Shown here: one piece after another, positions 1 to 8,560 of the stretch
Layout: each line of letters begins with the position of its first letter
How positions within the stretch are numbered: position 1 is the stretch's first letter
DNA from: Eubacteriales bacterium
Lineage (GTDB): Bacteria; Bacillota; Clostridia; Lachnospirales; Lachnospiraceae
Length of the DNA: 40,397 nucleotides
Assembly: GCA_030524785.1 (NCBI GenBank)
Contig: JAUNFZ010000018.1
Coordinates: 1-40,397, forward strand
Direction of reading: 5' to 3'
Notes under the pieces: generated by a model
Told to the model about the DNA's origin: nothing
The model's database searches: none
What the model saw: only the letters and a program-made list of their open reading frames with translations
Position numbers and translations under genes: made by a program

Positions 1-6
1 AGGAGT

Positions 7-38
7 AAATTCCACCGCATAAGCGGGCGGTGGAATTT
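7..38 (+). terminator. Hairpin terminator of an upstream gene outside the window
   Basis: A 12-bp perfect stem (7-18 pairs with 27-38) closes an 8-nt loop and is followed by an AT-rich tail. It probably ends the transcript that enters from the left. The T tract is weak, so efficiency is uncertain. Confidence 0.6.
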
Positions 39-79
39 AAAATTTCATTTTAGGAAATTTTGATAAATGAAAAAAAATA

Positions 80-108
80 TTGAGATTCAGAGGGAACCAT
101 GGTATACT
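80..108 (+). promoter_or_regulatory. Sigma-A-type promoter of the SCIFF operon
   Basis: TTGAGA (80-85) and TATACT (103-108) are separated by exactly 17 nt and lie about 50 nt upstream of the SCIFF peptide start. This is the only good promoter between the upstream terminator and the peptide gene. Confidence 0.7.
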
Positions 109-156
109 TAGGGGCAGATAGCCTGAAGAAAGGTATAAATTAGGGAGGAATGTGCC

Positions 157-300
157 ATGAAACATATTAAAACATTGAACACACAGAGTCTGCAGAACTC
201 ATTGAAAAAGGGAGGATGCGGCGAATGTCAGACGTCCTGCCAGTCAGCCTGCAAGACTTCCTGCACAGTGGGAAACCAGAGCTGCGAAAATAGAAAATAG
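157..300 (+). CDS. scfA: SCIFF peptide (six cysteines in forty-five residues), RiPP precursor
   Basis: This short gene encodes 47 residues starting MKHIKTLNTQSLQNSL. It has six cysteines at 21, 24, 28, 32, 36 and 43 in a Ser/Thr-rich core. Length, the conserved leader and the cysteine spacing match the SCIFF precursor family, which is nearly universal in Clostridia. In studied members the neighbouring radical SAM/SPASM enzyme installs a Cys-Thr thioether cross-link (sactipeptide/ranthipeptide type), and the final biological role is unsettled. The start is fixed by GGGAGGAA at 143-150, a few nt upstream. A hairpin lies between this gene and the maturase gene, so the peptide is probably made in excess over the enzyme. 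No leader protease gene or dedicated exporter gene sits next to it. Confidence 0.93.
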   Translation: MKHIKTLNTQSLQNSLKKGGCGECQTSCQSACKTSCTVGNQSCENRK

Positions 301-310
301 GGTATACGGG

Positions 311-339
311 TAAGCAGCGGATATAAGATTCGCTGCTTA
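311..339 (+). terminator. Intercistronic hairpin between SCIFF peptide and maturase
   Basis: A 9-bp perfect stem (311-319 with 331-339) closes an 11-nt loop and is followed by TTATAAG rather than a long T tract. It most likely acts as a partial terminator or mRNA stabiliser, setting a high peptide-to-enzyme ratio from the promoter at 80-108. Confidence 0.6.
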
Positions 340-374
340 TTATAAGTACTTTGGAAATAGGATGTGTGAGAAAC

Positions 375-1733
375 GTGGTCTATCAATATAAAAACAATGG
401 TTACAGCATTGTCCTGGACACAAACAGCGGAGCCGTTCATCTGGCGGATGATATTATATATGAAGCGATACGCATGATGAATGAAAAAAAGAGTCCCGCG
501 GAAATCATGGATGCGCTGACGCGCACCTGGAGCCGCAAGGAAGCAGAGGATGCGCTGGCCGAGTGCGAGGAACTGAAGAAGGCGGGACAGCTCTTTACGG
601 AGGACATTTACCGGGACGCCATTATGGATTTTAAGAAACGCCAGACGGTGGTAAAAGCGCTTTGCCTTCATATCGCCCACGACTGCAATCTGGCATGCCG
701 GTATTGCTTTGCGGAGGAAGGCGAATACCATGGAAGACGGGCGCTTATGAGCTTTGAAACCGGGAAAAAAGCGCTGGACTTTCTCATTGCAAATTCCGGG
801 AACCGCAGAAATCTGGAAGTGGATTTTTTTGGCGGAGAACCGCTGATGAACTGGCAGGTGGTGAAAGATCTGGTAGCCTATGGCAGAGAACAGGAAAAAC
901 TGCATAACAAAAATTTCCGGTTTACTCTGACGACAAACGGCGTGCTTCTGAATGATGAGGTCATGGAATTTTGCAATCGTGAGATGGCAAACGTGGTTTT
1001 AAGCATTGACGGGCGGAAGGAAGTACACGATAAGATGCGTCCGTTTCGTGCAGGCAAGGGAAGCTACGATCTGATTCTGCCGAAATTCCAGAAGTTTGCG
1101 GACAGCAGAAATCAGGAAAAATATTATGTGAGAGGCACTTTTACAAGATATAATCTGGATTTTGCAAAGGATGTGCTGCATCTGGCGGACATGGGATTTA
1201 AACAGATCTCTGTGGAGCCGGTGGTGGCGCCTCCACAGGAAGATTATGCGATTCGTATGGAGGATGTGCCCGCAATCTGCGAGCAGTATGACATACTGGC
1301 CAGGGAAATGATCCGCAGGGAGAAGGAAGGACGCGGGTTTACGTTTTTCCATTTTATGATTGATCTGACCGGCGGTCCCTGCGTGTATAAGCGCCTGTCC
1401 GGGTGCGGGTCGGGAACGGAATATCTGGCGGTGACACCCTGGGGAGATCTCTATCCCTGCCATCAGTTTGTAGGACAGGAAAACTTTTTGCTGGGAAATG
1501 TGGAGCAGGGAATTATCAGAACAGATATTGTGGACGAGTTCAAGTGCTGCAATGTGTATTCCAAAGAAAAGTGCAGAAACTGTTTCGCAAGATTTTACTG
1601 CAGCGGCGGATGTGCGGCAAATTCGTATAATTTTCATGGAAATATCAATGACGCCTACGATATCGGCTGCGAGCTTCAGCGCAAGCGGGTGGAATGTGCC
1701 ATTATGATTAAGGCGGCGCTGGCCGATTCATAA
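375..1733 (+). CDS. scfB: SCIFF radical SAM/SPASM maturase (thioether bond-forming)
   Basis: Radical SAM enzyme that modifies the adjacent SCIFF peptide. The translated protein has the iron-sulfur/SAM motif CNLACRYC, the GGEPLMNW segment, and a C-terminal SPASM region rich in cysteines (GCGSGTEY, LYPCHQF, CCNVYSKEKCRNC, CSGGCAAN) for two auxiliary clusters. The N-terminal VYQYKNNGYSIVLD segment resembles the peptide-binding region of SCIFF maturases. I chose GTG 375, giving about 452 residues, because family members usually begin just before this segment. In-frame TTG 351 and GTG 366 are alternatives, and none has a strong ribosome binding site. The enzyme is cytosolic. It follows the peptide gene closely and is followed by secDF, which could be a coincidental neighbour. 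Confidence 0.92.
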   Translation: MVYQYKNNGYSIVLDTNSGAVHLADDIIYEAIRMMNEKKSPAEIMDALTRTWSRKEAEDALAECEELKKAGQLFTEDIYRDAIMDFKKRQTVVKALCLHIAHDCNLACRYCFAEEGEYHGRRALMSFETGKKALDFLIANSGNRRNLEVDFFGGEPLMNWQVVKDLVAYGREQEKLHNKNFRFTLTTNGVLLNDEVMEFCNREMANVVLSIDGRKEVHDKMRPFRAGKGSYDLILPKFQKFADSRNQEKYYVRGTFTRYNLDFAKDVLHLADMGFKQISVEPVVAPPQEDYAIRMEDVPAICEQYDILAREMIRREKEGRGFTFFHFMIDLTGGPCVYKRLSGCGSGTEYLAVTPWGDLYPCHQFVGQENFLLGNVEQGIIRTDIVDEFKCCNVYSKEKCRNCFARFYCSGGCAANSYNFHGNINDAYDIGCELQRKRVECAIMIKAALADS

Positions 1734-1773
1734 ATTGCCTGCGGGAATAAAAACGAAAAGAGGAGAAAAGATC

Positions 1774-3918
1774 ATGAACAAGAACAAATCGCTTGCCGTT
1801 GTTATCGGCGCGGCTATCCTGGTGATTCTGCTGGGATTTACCACGATTGTGGGTTTTGGGCCGACCGGAACCGGCGCGGCAAAAAACATACTGCTGGGTC
1901 TGGATTTGTCCGGCGGTGTCAGCATTACTTACCGGGCGGTAGGAGACGAGACGCCCTCTGCTGAAGATATGGACGATACCGTTTATAAGCTGCAGCAGCG
2001 TGTAAACGGATACAGTACGGAAGCCCAGGTTTACCAGGAGGGCAGCGACCGTATCAACATTGAGATACCGGGCGTATCCGATGCAAATGCCATTCTGGAA
2101 GAACTTGGCAAGCCGGGTTCTCTGACCTTCCAGCTGGAGGACGGCACTGTGGTTCTGGAAGGCACGGATGTGCAGACAGCCAGAGCGGGCACGATGGCGA
2201 ACGAAATGGGCAACAGTGAAAATATTGTGGAACTGGTGCTGACAGACGAGGGAAGTACAAAATTTGCGAAGGCTACCTCAGAAAATGTGGGAAAAATTAT
2301 TTATATTGTATACGACGGAGCCGTAATCAGCAATCCGGTGGTGCAGACGGCAATTACCGGAGGAACGGCGCAGATTTCCGGCATGGCGAATCACGAGGAA
2401 GCGGAGCGCCTGGCGTCTTCCATTCGTATTGGTTCTCTGTCTCTGGAGCTTGAGGAGCTTCGCTCCAATGTGGTGGGAGCCCAGCTTGGCCAGGAAGCGA
2501 TTTCTACCAGTGTGAAAGCCGGCGCAATAGGACTGCTTCTTGTGATTATCTTTATGGCGGTGGTATACCTGGTGCCCGGCATCGTGGCGGGGGTTTCTCT
2601 GCTGATTTACACAGGGCTGGTTCTGGTCTGCTTAAACGCTTTTGACCTGACCTTGACAATTTCCGGCATCGCAGGCATCATCCTTTCCATCGGTATGGCG
2701 GTGGATGCAAACGTAATTATTTACGCCCGTATCCGGGAGGAAATTGCGGAGGACAAATCTGTAAAATCCGCGATTAAGATTGGTTTCCAGAAAGCGCTTT
2801 CAGCGATTCTGGACGGCAATATCACAACGCTTCTGGTGGCGGCTGTCCTTGCCTGGAAGGGGACCGGAAGCATCCAGGGCTTCGCGCAGACGCTGGCTCT
2901 TGGTATTGTGCTTTCCATGTTTACCGCCTGCGTGATTTCCCGGCTGCTGATGAACGCCGTTTACACGCTGGGCGTGCGCGACGAGAAGTATTATGGCAGG
3001 GCGAAGAAAGTGTCGCCTATTGATTTTGTGGGAAAAAGACGTATTTTCTTTGTGATTTCTATTCTTTTGATTCTGACTGGCCCTGCGGCGATGATGATGC
3101 ACAACAGCAGTCAGGGCAAGATTTTGAATTACAGCCTGGAGTTTATGGGCGGAACTTCCACTACGGTTACATTCAATGACGACCTGTCCATTGAAGAACT
3201 GGAAGCTCAGGTGAAACCGGTCATCGAGGAAGTAACGGGCGACGCGAATATTCAGATGCAGAAAGTGACCGGAGGCAACCAGGTAATTATCAAGACAAGA
3301 GAGCTTACGGTAGACGAACGCGAAGAAATGGAGACAAAGCTGGTGGATGAATTTGCCGTGGATGCGTCCCTGATCGCAACGGAGAGTATTTCCTCTACCA
3401 TCAGCGGAGAGATGAAAAGCGACGCGGTAACGGCAGTGGTAATCGCCATCATCCTGATGCTTCTGTATATTTGGTTCCGGTTTAAGGACATCCGGTTTGC
3501 TACCAGCGCGGTGATCGCTCTTACGCATGATGTTCTGGTGGTGCTGGCCTGCTACGCAGTGGTATGGATCAGCGTGGGCAACACCTTTATTGCCTGTATG
3601 CTTACGATTGTGGGATACTCAATCAACGCGACGATCGTTATCTTCGACCGTATTCGTGAGCATCTGAAGACCATGAATAAAAAGGACAAGCTGGAGGACA
3701 TTGTAAACTTAAGCATCACACAGACACTGACAAGAAGTATCTATACTTCTATCACCACCTTTATTATGGTGGCGGTGCTGTATATACTTGGCGTGAGCTC
3801 CATCCGCGAGTTCGCTCTGCCGCTGATGGTGGGAATTGTCTGCGGCGGTTATTCTTCCGTATGCATTACCGGTCCGCTGTGGTATGTGATGAAAGATAAG
3901 ATCAAAGGAAAACAGTAA
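1774..3918 (+). CDS. secDF: Protein translocase SecDF, fused single polypeptide
   Basis: Integral membrane partner of SecYEG that uses the proton gradient to help pull secreted proteins across the membrane. The 714-residue protein joins a SecD half (N-terminal TM, GLDLSGGVSITYR motif, periplasmic-type P1 domain, then a TM bundle with SIGMAVDANVIIYARIREE) to a SecF half (starting near YSLEFMGGTST, TM bundle with GYSINATIVIFDRIRE). About twelve TM helices are expected. ATG 1774 is chosen because AGGAG at 1761-1765 precedes it; an upstream in-frame TTG at 1735 lacks such a site. Fusion into one chain is known in Bacillus and is seen here directly. A strong terminator follows. Confidence 0.95.
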   Translation: MNKNKSLAVVIGAAILVILLGFTTIVGFGPTGTGAAKNILLGLDLSGGVSITYRAVGDETPSAEDMDDTVYKLQQRVNGYSTEAQVYQEGSDRINIEIPGVSDANAILEELGKPGSLTFQLEDGTVVLEGTDVQTARAGTMANEMGNSENIVELVLTDEGSTKFAKATSENVGKIIYIVYDGAVISNPVVQTAITGGTAQISGMANHEEAERLASSIRIGSLSLELEELRSNVVGAQLGQEAISTSVKAGAIGLLLVIIFMAVVYLVPGIVAGVSLLIYTGLVLVCLNAFDLTLTISGIAGIILSIGMAVDANVIIYARIREEIAEDKSVKSAIKIGFQKALSAILDGNITTLLVAAVLAWKGTGSIQGFAQTLALGIVLSMFTACVISRLLMNAVYTLGVRDEKYYGRAKKVSPIDFVGKRRIFFVISILLILTGPAAMMMHNSSQGKILNYSLEFMGGTSTTVTFNDDLSIEELEAQVKPVIEEVTGDANIQMQKVTGGNQVIIKTRELTVDEREEMETKLVDEFAVDASLIATESISSTISGEMKSDAVTAVVIAIILMLLYIWFRFKDIRFATSAVIALTHDVLVVLACYAVVWISVGNTFIACMLTIVGYSINATIVIFDRIREHLKTMNKKDKLEDIVNLSITQTLTRSIYTSITTFIMVAVLYILGVSSIREFALPLMVGIVCGGYSSVCITGPLWYVMKDKIKGKQ

Positions 3919-3927
3919 GAGACAGAT

Positions 3928-3952
3928 GGCCGGGCGTATGCCCGGCCTTTTT
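3928..3952 (+). terminator. Rho-independent terminator after secDF
   Basis: GGCCGGGC (3928-3935) pairs perfectly with GCCCGGCC (3940-3947) around a GTAT loop and runs into TTTTT. It ends the scfA-scfB-secDF transcript. Confidence 0.9.
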
Positions 3953-4001
3953 GTATCACATGATACAAAGGATATGAGATTCCTTTTTGCAGGAGGTACA
4001 C

Positions 4002-5762
4002 ATGGAAAAATGGGTAGTAGCCGCCAAACGGGCAAATTTTGGGGAAATCGCCGAGAAATTCGGCATCGACCAGGTGACGGCCCGGCTGATTCGCAATCGC
4101 GATATTATAGGGGATGCGGCCATTGAGGAATACTTAAATGGAAGCCTTCTGAATCTGCACAGCCCTTATCTGATGAAAGGAATAAAAAAGGCAGTGGAGC
4201 TTCTGACGGAGAAAATTGACGGGCAGAAAAAGATACGCGTGATTGGCGATTACGATATTGACGGTGTGATGGCGACTTATCTGCTGCTGCGGGTGCTGTG
4301 GAGGCTGGGGGCAAATGCAGATTATGATTTGCCGGACAGAATCCGGGACGGCTACGGGCTGAATAATAACCTGGTCGATCTGGCCTATGACGAGGGTGTG
4401 GATACAATTCTGACCTGCGATAACGGCATTTCCGCGCTGGAACAGATAGAGTATGCCCGAAGCCTTGGCATGACGGTGATTGTGACGGATCACCACGAGC
4501 TTCGGCAGGCGGAGGAAGGGGGAGAAAAGAAAGCGGTGATTCCGCGGGCGGATGTGGTAATCAATCCTCATCAGCCGGATTGCCCCTACCCCTACAAAAA
4601 TCTCTGCGGAGCGGCGGTGGCATATAAGCTGGGATGCGCGCTGTACGAGGCAATGGGGATTTCTTCAGAGGAGAGCGAGGCGCTGATAGAGTTTGCAGCT
4701 TTTGCAACTGTTGGGGACGTGATGGATCTGACGGGAGAAAACCGTATTTTGGTAAAGGAGGGGCTTTTGCAGCTGAATCAGACGGAAAATCCGGGACTGC
4801 GGGCGCTGATTCGGGTAAACCATCTGGAAGGCCGGGAGATTACCTCATATCATATTGGCTATGTGCTGGGACCCTGCCTCAATGCCGGCGGCCGTCTGGA
4901 CACGGCAAAGAAATCTCTGGAACTTCTGCTGGCTCAGTCGGAAGCGGAGGCCACAGAACTGGCGGAGGAGCTGCTGGAGCTGAATATAAAGAGAAAGGCA
5001 ATGACACTGGAGGGGTACCGCCAGGCGGTGCAGATGATTGAGGAGAGCTCAATGAAGCAAGATAAGGTTCTGGTCGTATACCTGCCCAATTGTCATGAAA
5101 GCCTTGCGGGAATTATTGCCGGCCGCTTAAGAGAGAGATACTACCGGCCGGTGATTGTGCTGACGGACGGCGAGCAGTCTGTGAAAGGTTCAGGGCGTTC
5201 CATAGAGAGCTATTCCATGTTTGAGGAACTGCAGAAATGTGCCAAACTGTTTCTCAATTTCGGCGGCCATCCCATGGCGGCCGGATGTTCCCTGAAAAAA
5301 GAAAATGTGGAGGAACTGCGAAGAAGGCTCAACGAACAGACCACGCTGAGCCGGGAGGATCTGACAGAAAAGGTTGTGATCGACGTCCCCATGCCGATCA
5401 ATTATATTACGGAGCAGCTTGTCGGTGAACTTTCTTACCTGGAGCCCTTTGGAAAAGGAAATCCAAAACCGGTCTTTGCGGAAAAGGATGTAAAGCTTCT
5501 GGAGGTACGGGTAGTAGGCCGGGAGAGGAAAGTGGTGAGGCTGCGCATAAAAAATATCGCCGGGACGGTGATGGACGCGGTATATTTTGGAGATCCCGAG
5601 GAGTTTCGCTCTTACCTGGAACAAAAATTCGGGGCTGTCGAGACAGAAAAATTGTATCAGGGCAGAGAAAATGCGGTGAAGCTGTCTGTGGTCTATTACC
5701 CTTCGGTCAGCGAATATGGCGGCACAAGGAGCCTGCAGATTACGGTACAGCGCTTTCAGTGA
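4002..5762 (+). CDS. recJ: Single-stranded-DNA-specific exonuclease RecJ
   Basis: 5'-3' exonuclease of recombination and mismatch/base-excision repair. The 586-residue protein has the DHH-superfamily metal motifs in order: VIGDYDIDGVMATYLL, TCDNGISA, VTDHHE and AFATVGDVMDL. These are followed by the DHHA1 region with NFGGHPMAAGCSL and a C-terminal OB-like domain. ATG 4002 is preceded by AGGAGG at 3991-3996; two more in-frame codons exist upstream without support. The length is typical of short Firmicutes RecJ proteins. It stands alone between the secDF terminator and the leuS promoter. Confidence 0.95.
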   Translation: MEKWVVAAKRANFGEIAEKFGIDQVTARLIRNRDIIGDAAIEEYLNGSLLNLHSPYLMKGIKKAVELLTEKIDGQKKIRVIGDYDIDGVMATYLLLRVLWRLGANADYDLPDRIRDGYGLNNNLVDLAYDEGVDTILTCDNGISALEQIEYARSLGMTVIVTDHHELRQAEEGGEKKAVIPRADVVINPHQPDCPYPYKNLCGAAVAYKLGCALYEAMGISSEESEALIEFAAFATVGDVMDLTGENRILVKEGLLQLNQTENPGLRALIRVNHLEGREITSYHIGYVLGPCLNAGGRLDTAKKSLELLLAQSEAEATELAEELLELNIKRKAMTLEGYRQAVQMIEESSMKQDKVLVVYLPNCHESLAGIIAGRLRERYYRPVIVLTDGEQSVKGSGRSIESYSMFEELQKCAKLFLNFGGHPMAAGCSLKKENVEELRRRLNEQTTLSREDLTEKVVIDVPMPINYITEQLVGELSYLEPFGKGNPKPVFAEKDVKLLEVRVVGRERKVVRLRIKNIAGTVMDAVYFGDPEEFRSYLEQKFGAVETEKLYQGRENAVKLSVVYYPSVSEYGGTRSLQITVQRFQ

Positions 5763-5872
5763 CGGCAGCGGCTGCTGATTTTCTCAGGCAGTGAGCCGGA
5801 CGGCGGCGGACGTTGATTTTTGCAGGCGGCTGGCCGGACGGCTGCGCCAATATCCGTTGGTCTGGCTTGTGA

Positions 5873-5934
5873 GAAATCAGAAATGGCTTTGCCTGTGAGC
5901 TTTGTCTGTGGAATCAGTGAAATCAGAAATGGCT
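5873..5934 (+). repeat. 16-bp direct repeat upstream of the leuS promoter
   Basis: GAAATCAGAAATGGCT occurs at 5873-5888 and again at 5919-5934, a 46-nt period. It sits in the 252-nt gap between recJ and leuS, just before the leuS promoter. It could be a regulator site or a chance duplication. I see no T-box leader in this gap. Confidence 0.6.
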
Positions 5935-5943
5935 GTGTCATGC

Positions 5944-5972
5944 TTGACAAATTTGTATGAAAAGCATAGAAT
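5944..5972 (+). promoter_or_regulatory. Strong sigma-A promoter of leuS
   Basis: Consensus TTGACA (5944-5949), a 17-nt spacer and TAGAAT (5967-5972) lie about 40 nt upstream of the leuS start codon. The short leader leaves no room for a T-box, so tRNA-dependent attenuation is unlikely from this promoter. Confidence 0.8.
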
Positions 5973-6014
5973 GAAAAAAGCAAAAATCTGGCGAATTATC
6001 AGGAGGAGAGAGAA

Positions 6015-8426
6015 GTGGCAGTACCTTATAACCATAGAGCGATAGAACAGAAATGGCGCAGGAACTGGGAGGAAAAACCGGTGAATGTGCAGGATGGCAA
6101 AAAGCCGAAATATTATTGTCTGGACATGTTCCCATATCCTTCGGGAAACGGACTTCACGTAGGCCACTGGAGAGGCTATGTGATTTCTGATGTATGGAGC
6201 CGTTATAAAATGCTGCAGGGATATTATCTGATTCATCCCATGGGCTGGGATGCTTTTGGCCTGCCGGCAGAAAACTATGCCATCAAGATGGGCGTACACC
6301 CGGCGAAGTCGACAGCGGAAAATGTGGCCCATATCAAGGAGCAGATCAATGAGATCGCAGCGATCTATGACTGGGATATGGAAGTAAATACCACAGATCC
6401 CGAGTTTTATAAGTGGACACAGTGGATATTTGTGAAGATGTTCAAGGAAGGCCTGGCATATGAGAAGGAATTTCCGATTAACTGGTGTCCTTCCTGCAAG
6501 ACAGGTCTTGCCAACGAGGAAGTGGTAAACGGCGTCTGCGAGCGCTGCGGCACACCGGTGACAAAGAAGAATCTTCGCCAGTGGATGCTGAAGATTACCG
6601 CCTATGCGGAGCGCCTCTTAAACGATCTGGATAAACTGGACTGGCCGGAAAAGGTGAAAAAGATGCAGACAGACTGGATCGGAAAATCCTACGGCGCAGA
6701 GGTGGATTTCCCGGTTGAAGGCCGTGAGGAAAAGATTACGGTATACACTACGCGTCCGGATACGCTTTACGGCGCAACCTTTATGGTGCTGGCGCCGGAG
6801 CACAAGTTGGCGGCGAGCCTTGCCACTGACGAGACGAGGGAAGCAGTAGAAAAATATATTTACGATTCTTCCATGAAATCCAATGTGGACCGTCTGCAGG
6901 ATAAGGAAAAGACGGGCGTGTTTACGGGAAGCTATGCAATCAATCCCTTAAACGGTGCAAAGACGCCCATCTGGCTGTCCGACTATGTACTGGCGGATTA
7001 TGGCACGGGCGCTATCATGTGCGTTCCGGCCCATGACGACCGCGACTTTGAGTTTGCAAAGAAATTTGACATTCCCATCATCCAGGTAATTGCAAAGGAT
7101 GGAAAAGAAATTGAGAATATGACGGAGGCCTACACAGAGGCTGCCGGAACCATGATTAATTCCGGCGAGTGGAATGGTATGGAATCTGCTGTCCTGAAAA
7201 AGGAAGCGCCCCATATCATTGAAAAACGCGGCCTCGGCCGGGCGACGGTAAATTATAAGCTTCGGGACTGGGTATTTTCCCGCCAGCGCTACTGGGGAGA
7301 ACCGATTCCGATCGTGCATTGTCCGCACTGCGGAAATGTGCCTGTGCCGGAGGAAGAACTGCCTTTGCGGCTGCCGGATGTGGAATCCTATGAACCTACA
7401 GGTACGGGGGAATCACCGTTGGCGGCCATTGACGAGTGGGTGAACTGCAAGTGTCCGGTCTGCGGCGCCGATGCAAAGCGGGAGACAAACACCATGCCCC
7501 AGTGGGCAGGCTCCTCCTGGTATTTCCTGCGCTACGTGGACAACAAAAACGATAAGGAACTGGTTTCCAGGGAAAAGGCAGATAAATATCTTCCGGTGGA
7601 TATGTATATCGGCGGCGTGGAGCATGCGGTACTCCATCTCTTGTACTCCAGATTTTACACAAAATTCCTGCACGATATCGGCGTGATTGATTTTGATGAG
7701 CCCTTTGTAAAGCTGTTCAACCAGGGAATGATTACCGGGAAAAACGGTATCAAGATGAGCAAATCCAAGGGCAACGTGGTATCTCCGGACGATCTGGTGA
7801 GAGATTACGGCTGCGATTCTCTGAGAATGTACGAGCTGTTTGTAGGCCCGCCGGAGCTGGACGCCGAGTGGGACGACCGGGGAATCGACGGCGTTTACCG
7901 TTTCCTGAACCGTTTCTGGAAACTGGTGATGGACAACAAGGATAAAGATGTCCGGCCCACAAAGGAAATGATAAAGCTGCGCCACAACCTTGTTCATACA
8001 GTTACGCAGCGTCTGGAGAACTTCAGCCTGAATACGGTTATCTCTGCTTTCATGGAGTTCAATAATAAGATGATCGACATGGCAAAGAACGAGGGCATAG
8101 ATAAGGAAACGCTGGAGACGGCGGTCATTCTTCTGGCTCCGTTTGCTCCCCATATCAGCGAGGAACTCTGGGAGCAGCTTGGCCATACAGAGTCTGTATT
8201 TAAAAATATCTGGCCTGAGGCAGATAAGGAAGCTATGGCGGATGATGTGATAAAGGTGCCGGTTCAGGTGAACGGAAAGACAAGGGCCGTTATTGAGATC
8301 CCGGTGGATATTTCCAGAGAAGATGCGGTGGCTAAGGGAAAAGAAGCCGTTGCAGACAAGATTTCCGGTACGATTGTAAAGGAAATCTATGTGCCGAAAA
8401 AGATTATCAATATTGTCGCAAAATAA
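6015..8426 (+). CDS. leuS: Leucyl-tRNA synthetase
   Basis: Charges tRNA-Leu with leucine in the cytoplasm. The 803-residue class I synthetase shows the HIGH-type signature PYPSGNGLHVGHWRGY, a zinc-like CPSC/CERC pair, an editing domain (TTRPDTLYGATFMVLAPEH, GTGAIMCVPAHDDRDFEFA), a second CPHC/CPVC pair, and the KMSKSKGN loop. The GTG start at 6015 follows GGAGGAGAG (6002-6010) and is the only start that fits both the ribosome binding site and the family N terminus. It is monocistronic, with its own promoter and terminator. Confidence 0.97.
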   Translation: MAVPYNHRAIEQKWRRNWEEKPVNVQDGKKPKYYCLDMFPYPSGNGLHVGHWRGYVISDVWSRYKMLQGYYLIHPMGWDAFGLPAENYAIKMGVHPAKSTAENVAHIKEQINEIAAIYDWDMEVNTTDPEFYKWTQWIFVKMFKEGLAYEKEFPINWCPSCKTGLANEEVVNGVCERCGTPVTKKNLRQWMLKITAYAERLLNDLDKLDWPEKVKKMQTDWIGKSYGAEVDFPVEGREEKITVYTTRPDTLYGATFMVLAPEHKLAASLATDETREAVEKYIYDSSMKSNVDRLQDKEKTGVFTGSYAINPLNGAKTPIWLSDYVLADYGTGAIMCVPAHDDRDFEFAKKFDIPIIQVIAKDGKEIENMTEAYTEAAGTMINSGEWNGMESAVLKKEAPHIIEKRGLGRATVNYKLRDWVFSRQRYWGEPIPIVHCPHCGNVPVPEEELPLRLPDVESYEPTGTGESPLAAIDEWVNCKCPVCGADAKRETNTMPQWAGSSWYFLRYVDNKNDKELVSREKADKYLPVDMYIGGVEHAVLHLLYSRFYTKFLHDIGVIDFDEPFVKLFNQGMITGKNGIKMSKSKGNVVSPDDLVRDYGCDSLRMYELFVGPPELDAEWDDRGIDGVYRFLNRFWKLVMDNKDKDVRPTKEMIKLRHNLVHTVTQRLENFSLNTVISAFMEFNNKMIDMAKNEGIDKETLETAVILLAPFAPHISEELWEQLGHTESVFKNIWPEADKEAMADDVIKVPVQVNGKTRAVIEIPVDISREDAVAKGKEAVADKISGTIVKEIYVPKKIINIVAK

Positions 8427-8460
8427 TTGAGAAGAAATTTTCACAACAGAACATTAGAAG

Positions 8461-8501
8461 AATAACGCAGATGATAGAGGTATTGTCTGCGTTATTTTTT
8501 A
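8461..8501 (+). terminator. Rho-independent terminator after leuS
   Basis: AATAACGCAG (8461-8470) pairs with CTGCGTTATT (8488-8497) as a 10-bp stem that ends in a T run. Confidence 0.88.
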
Positions 8502-8560
8502 CAAGGATGTGAAAATTCGTGGATTATCCAGCAAATTAGTAGGAGGAATTGCGGTATAAA

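Noticed and set aside
228-905. 225-residue reading frame on the minus strand
   Set aside because: It lies opposite the SCIFF gene end and the maturase, which are clear genes. Its translation shows no family features.
5763-6014. T-box riboswitch upstream of leuS
   Set aside because: No specifier stem, T-box sequence or antiterminator is seen, and the promoter at 5944-5972 leaves a leader too short for one.
7413-8444. 343-residue minus-strand frame opposite leuS
   Set aside because: Antisense to a certain gene; long antisense frames are common in this codon use and no ribosome binding site or motif supports it.
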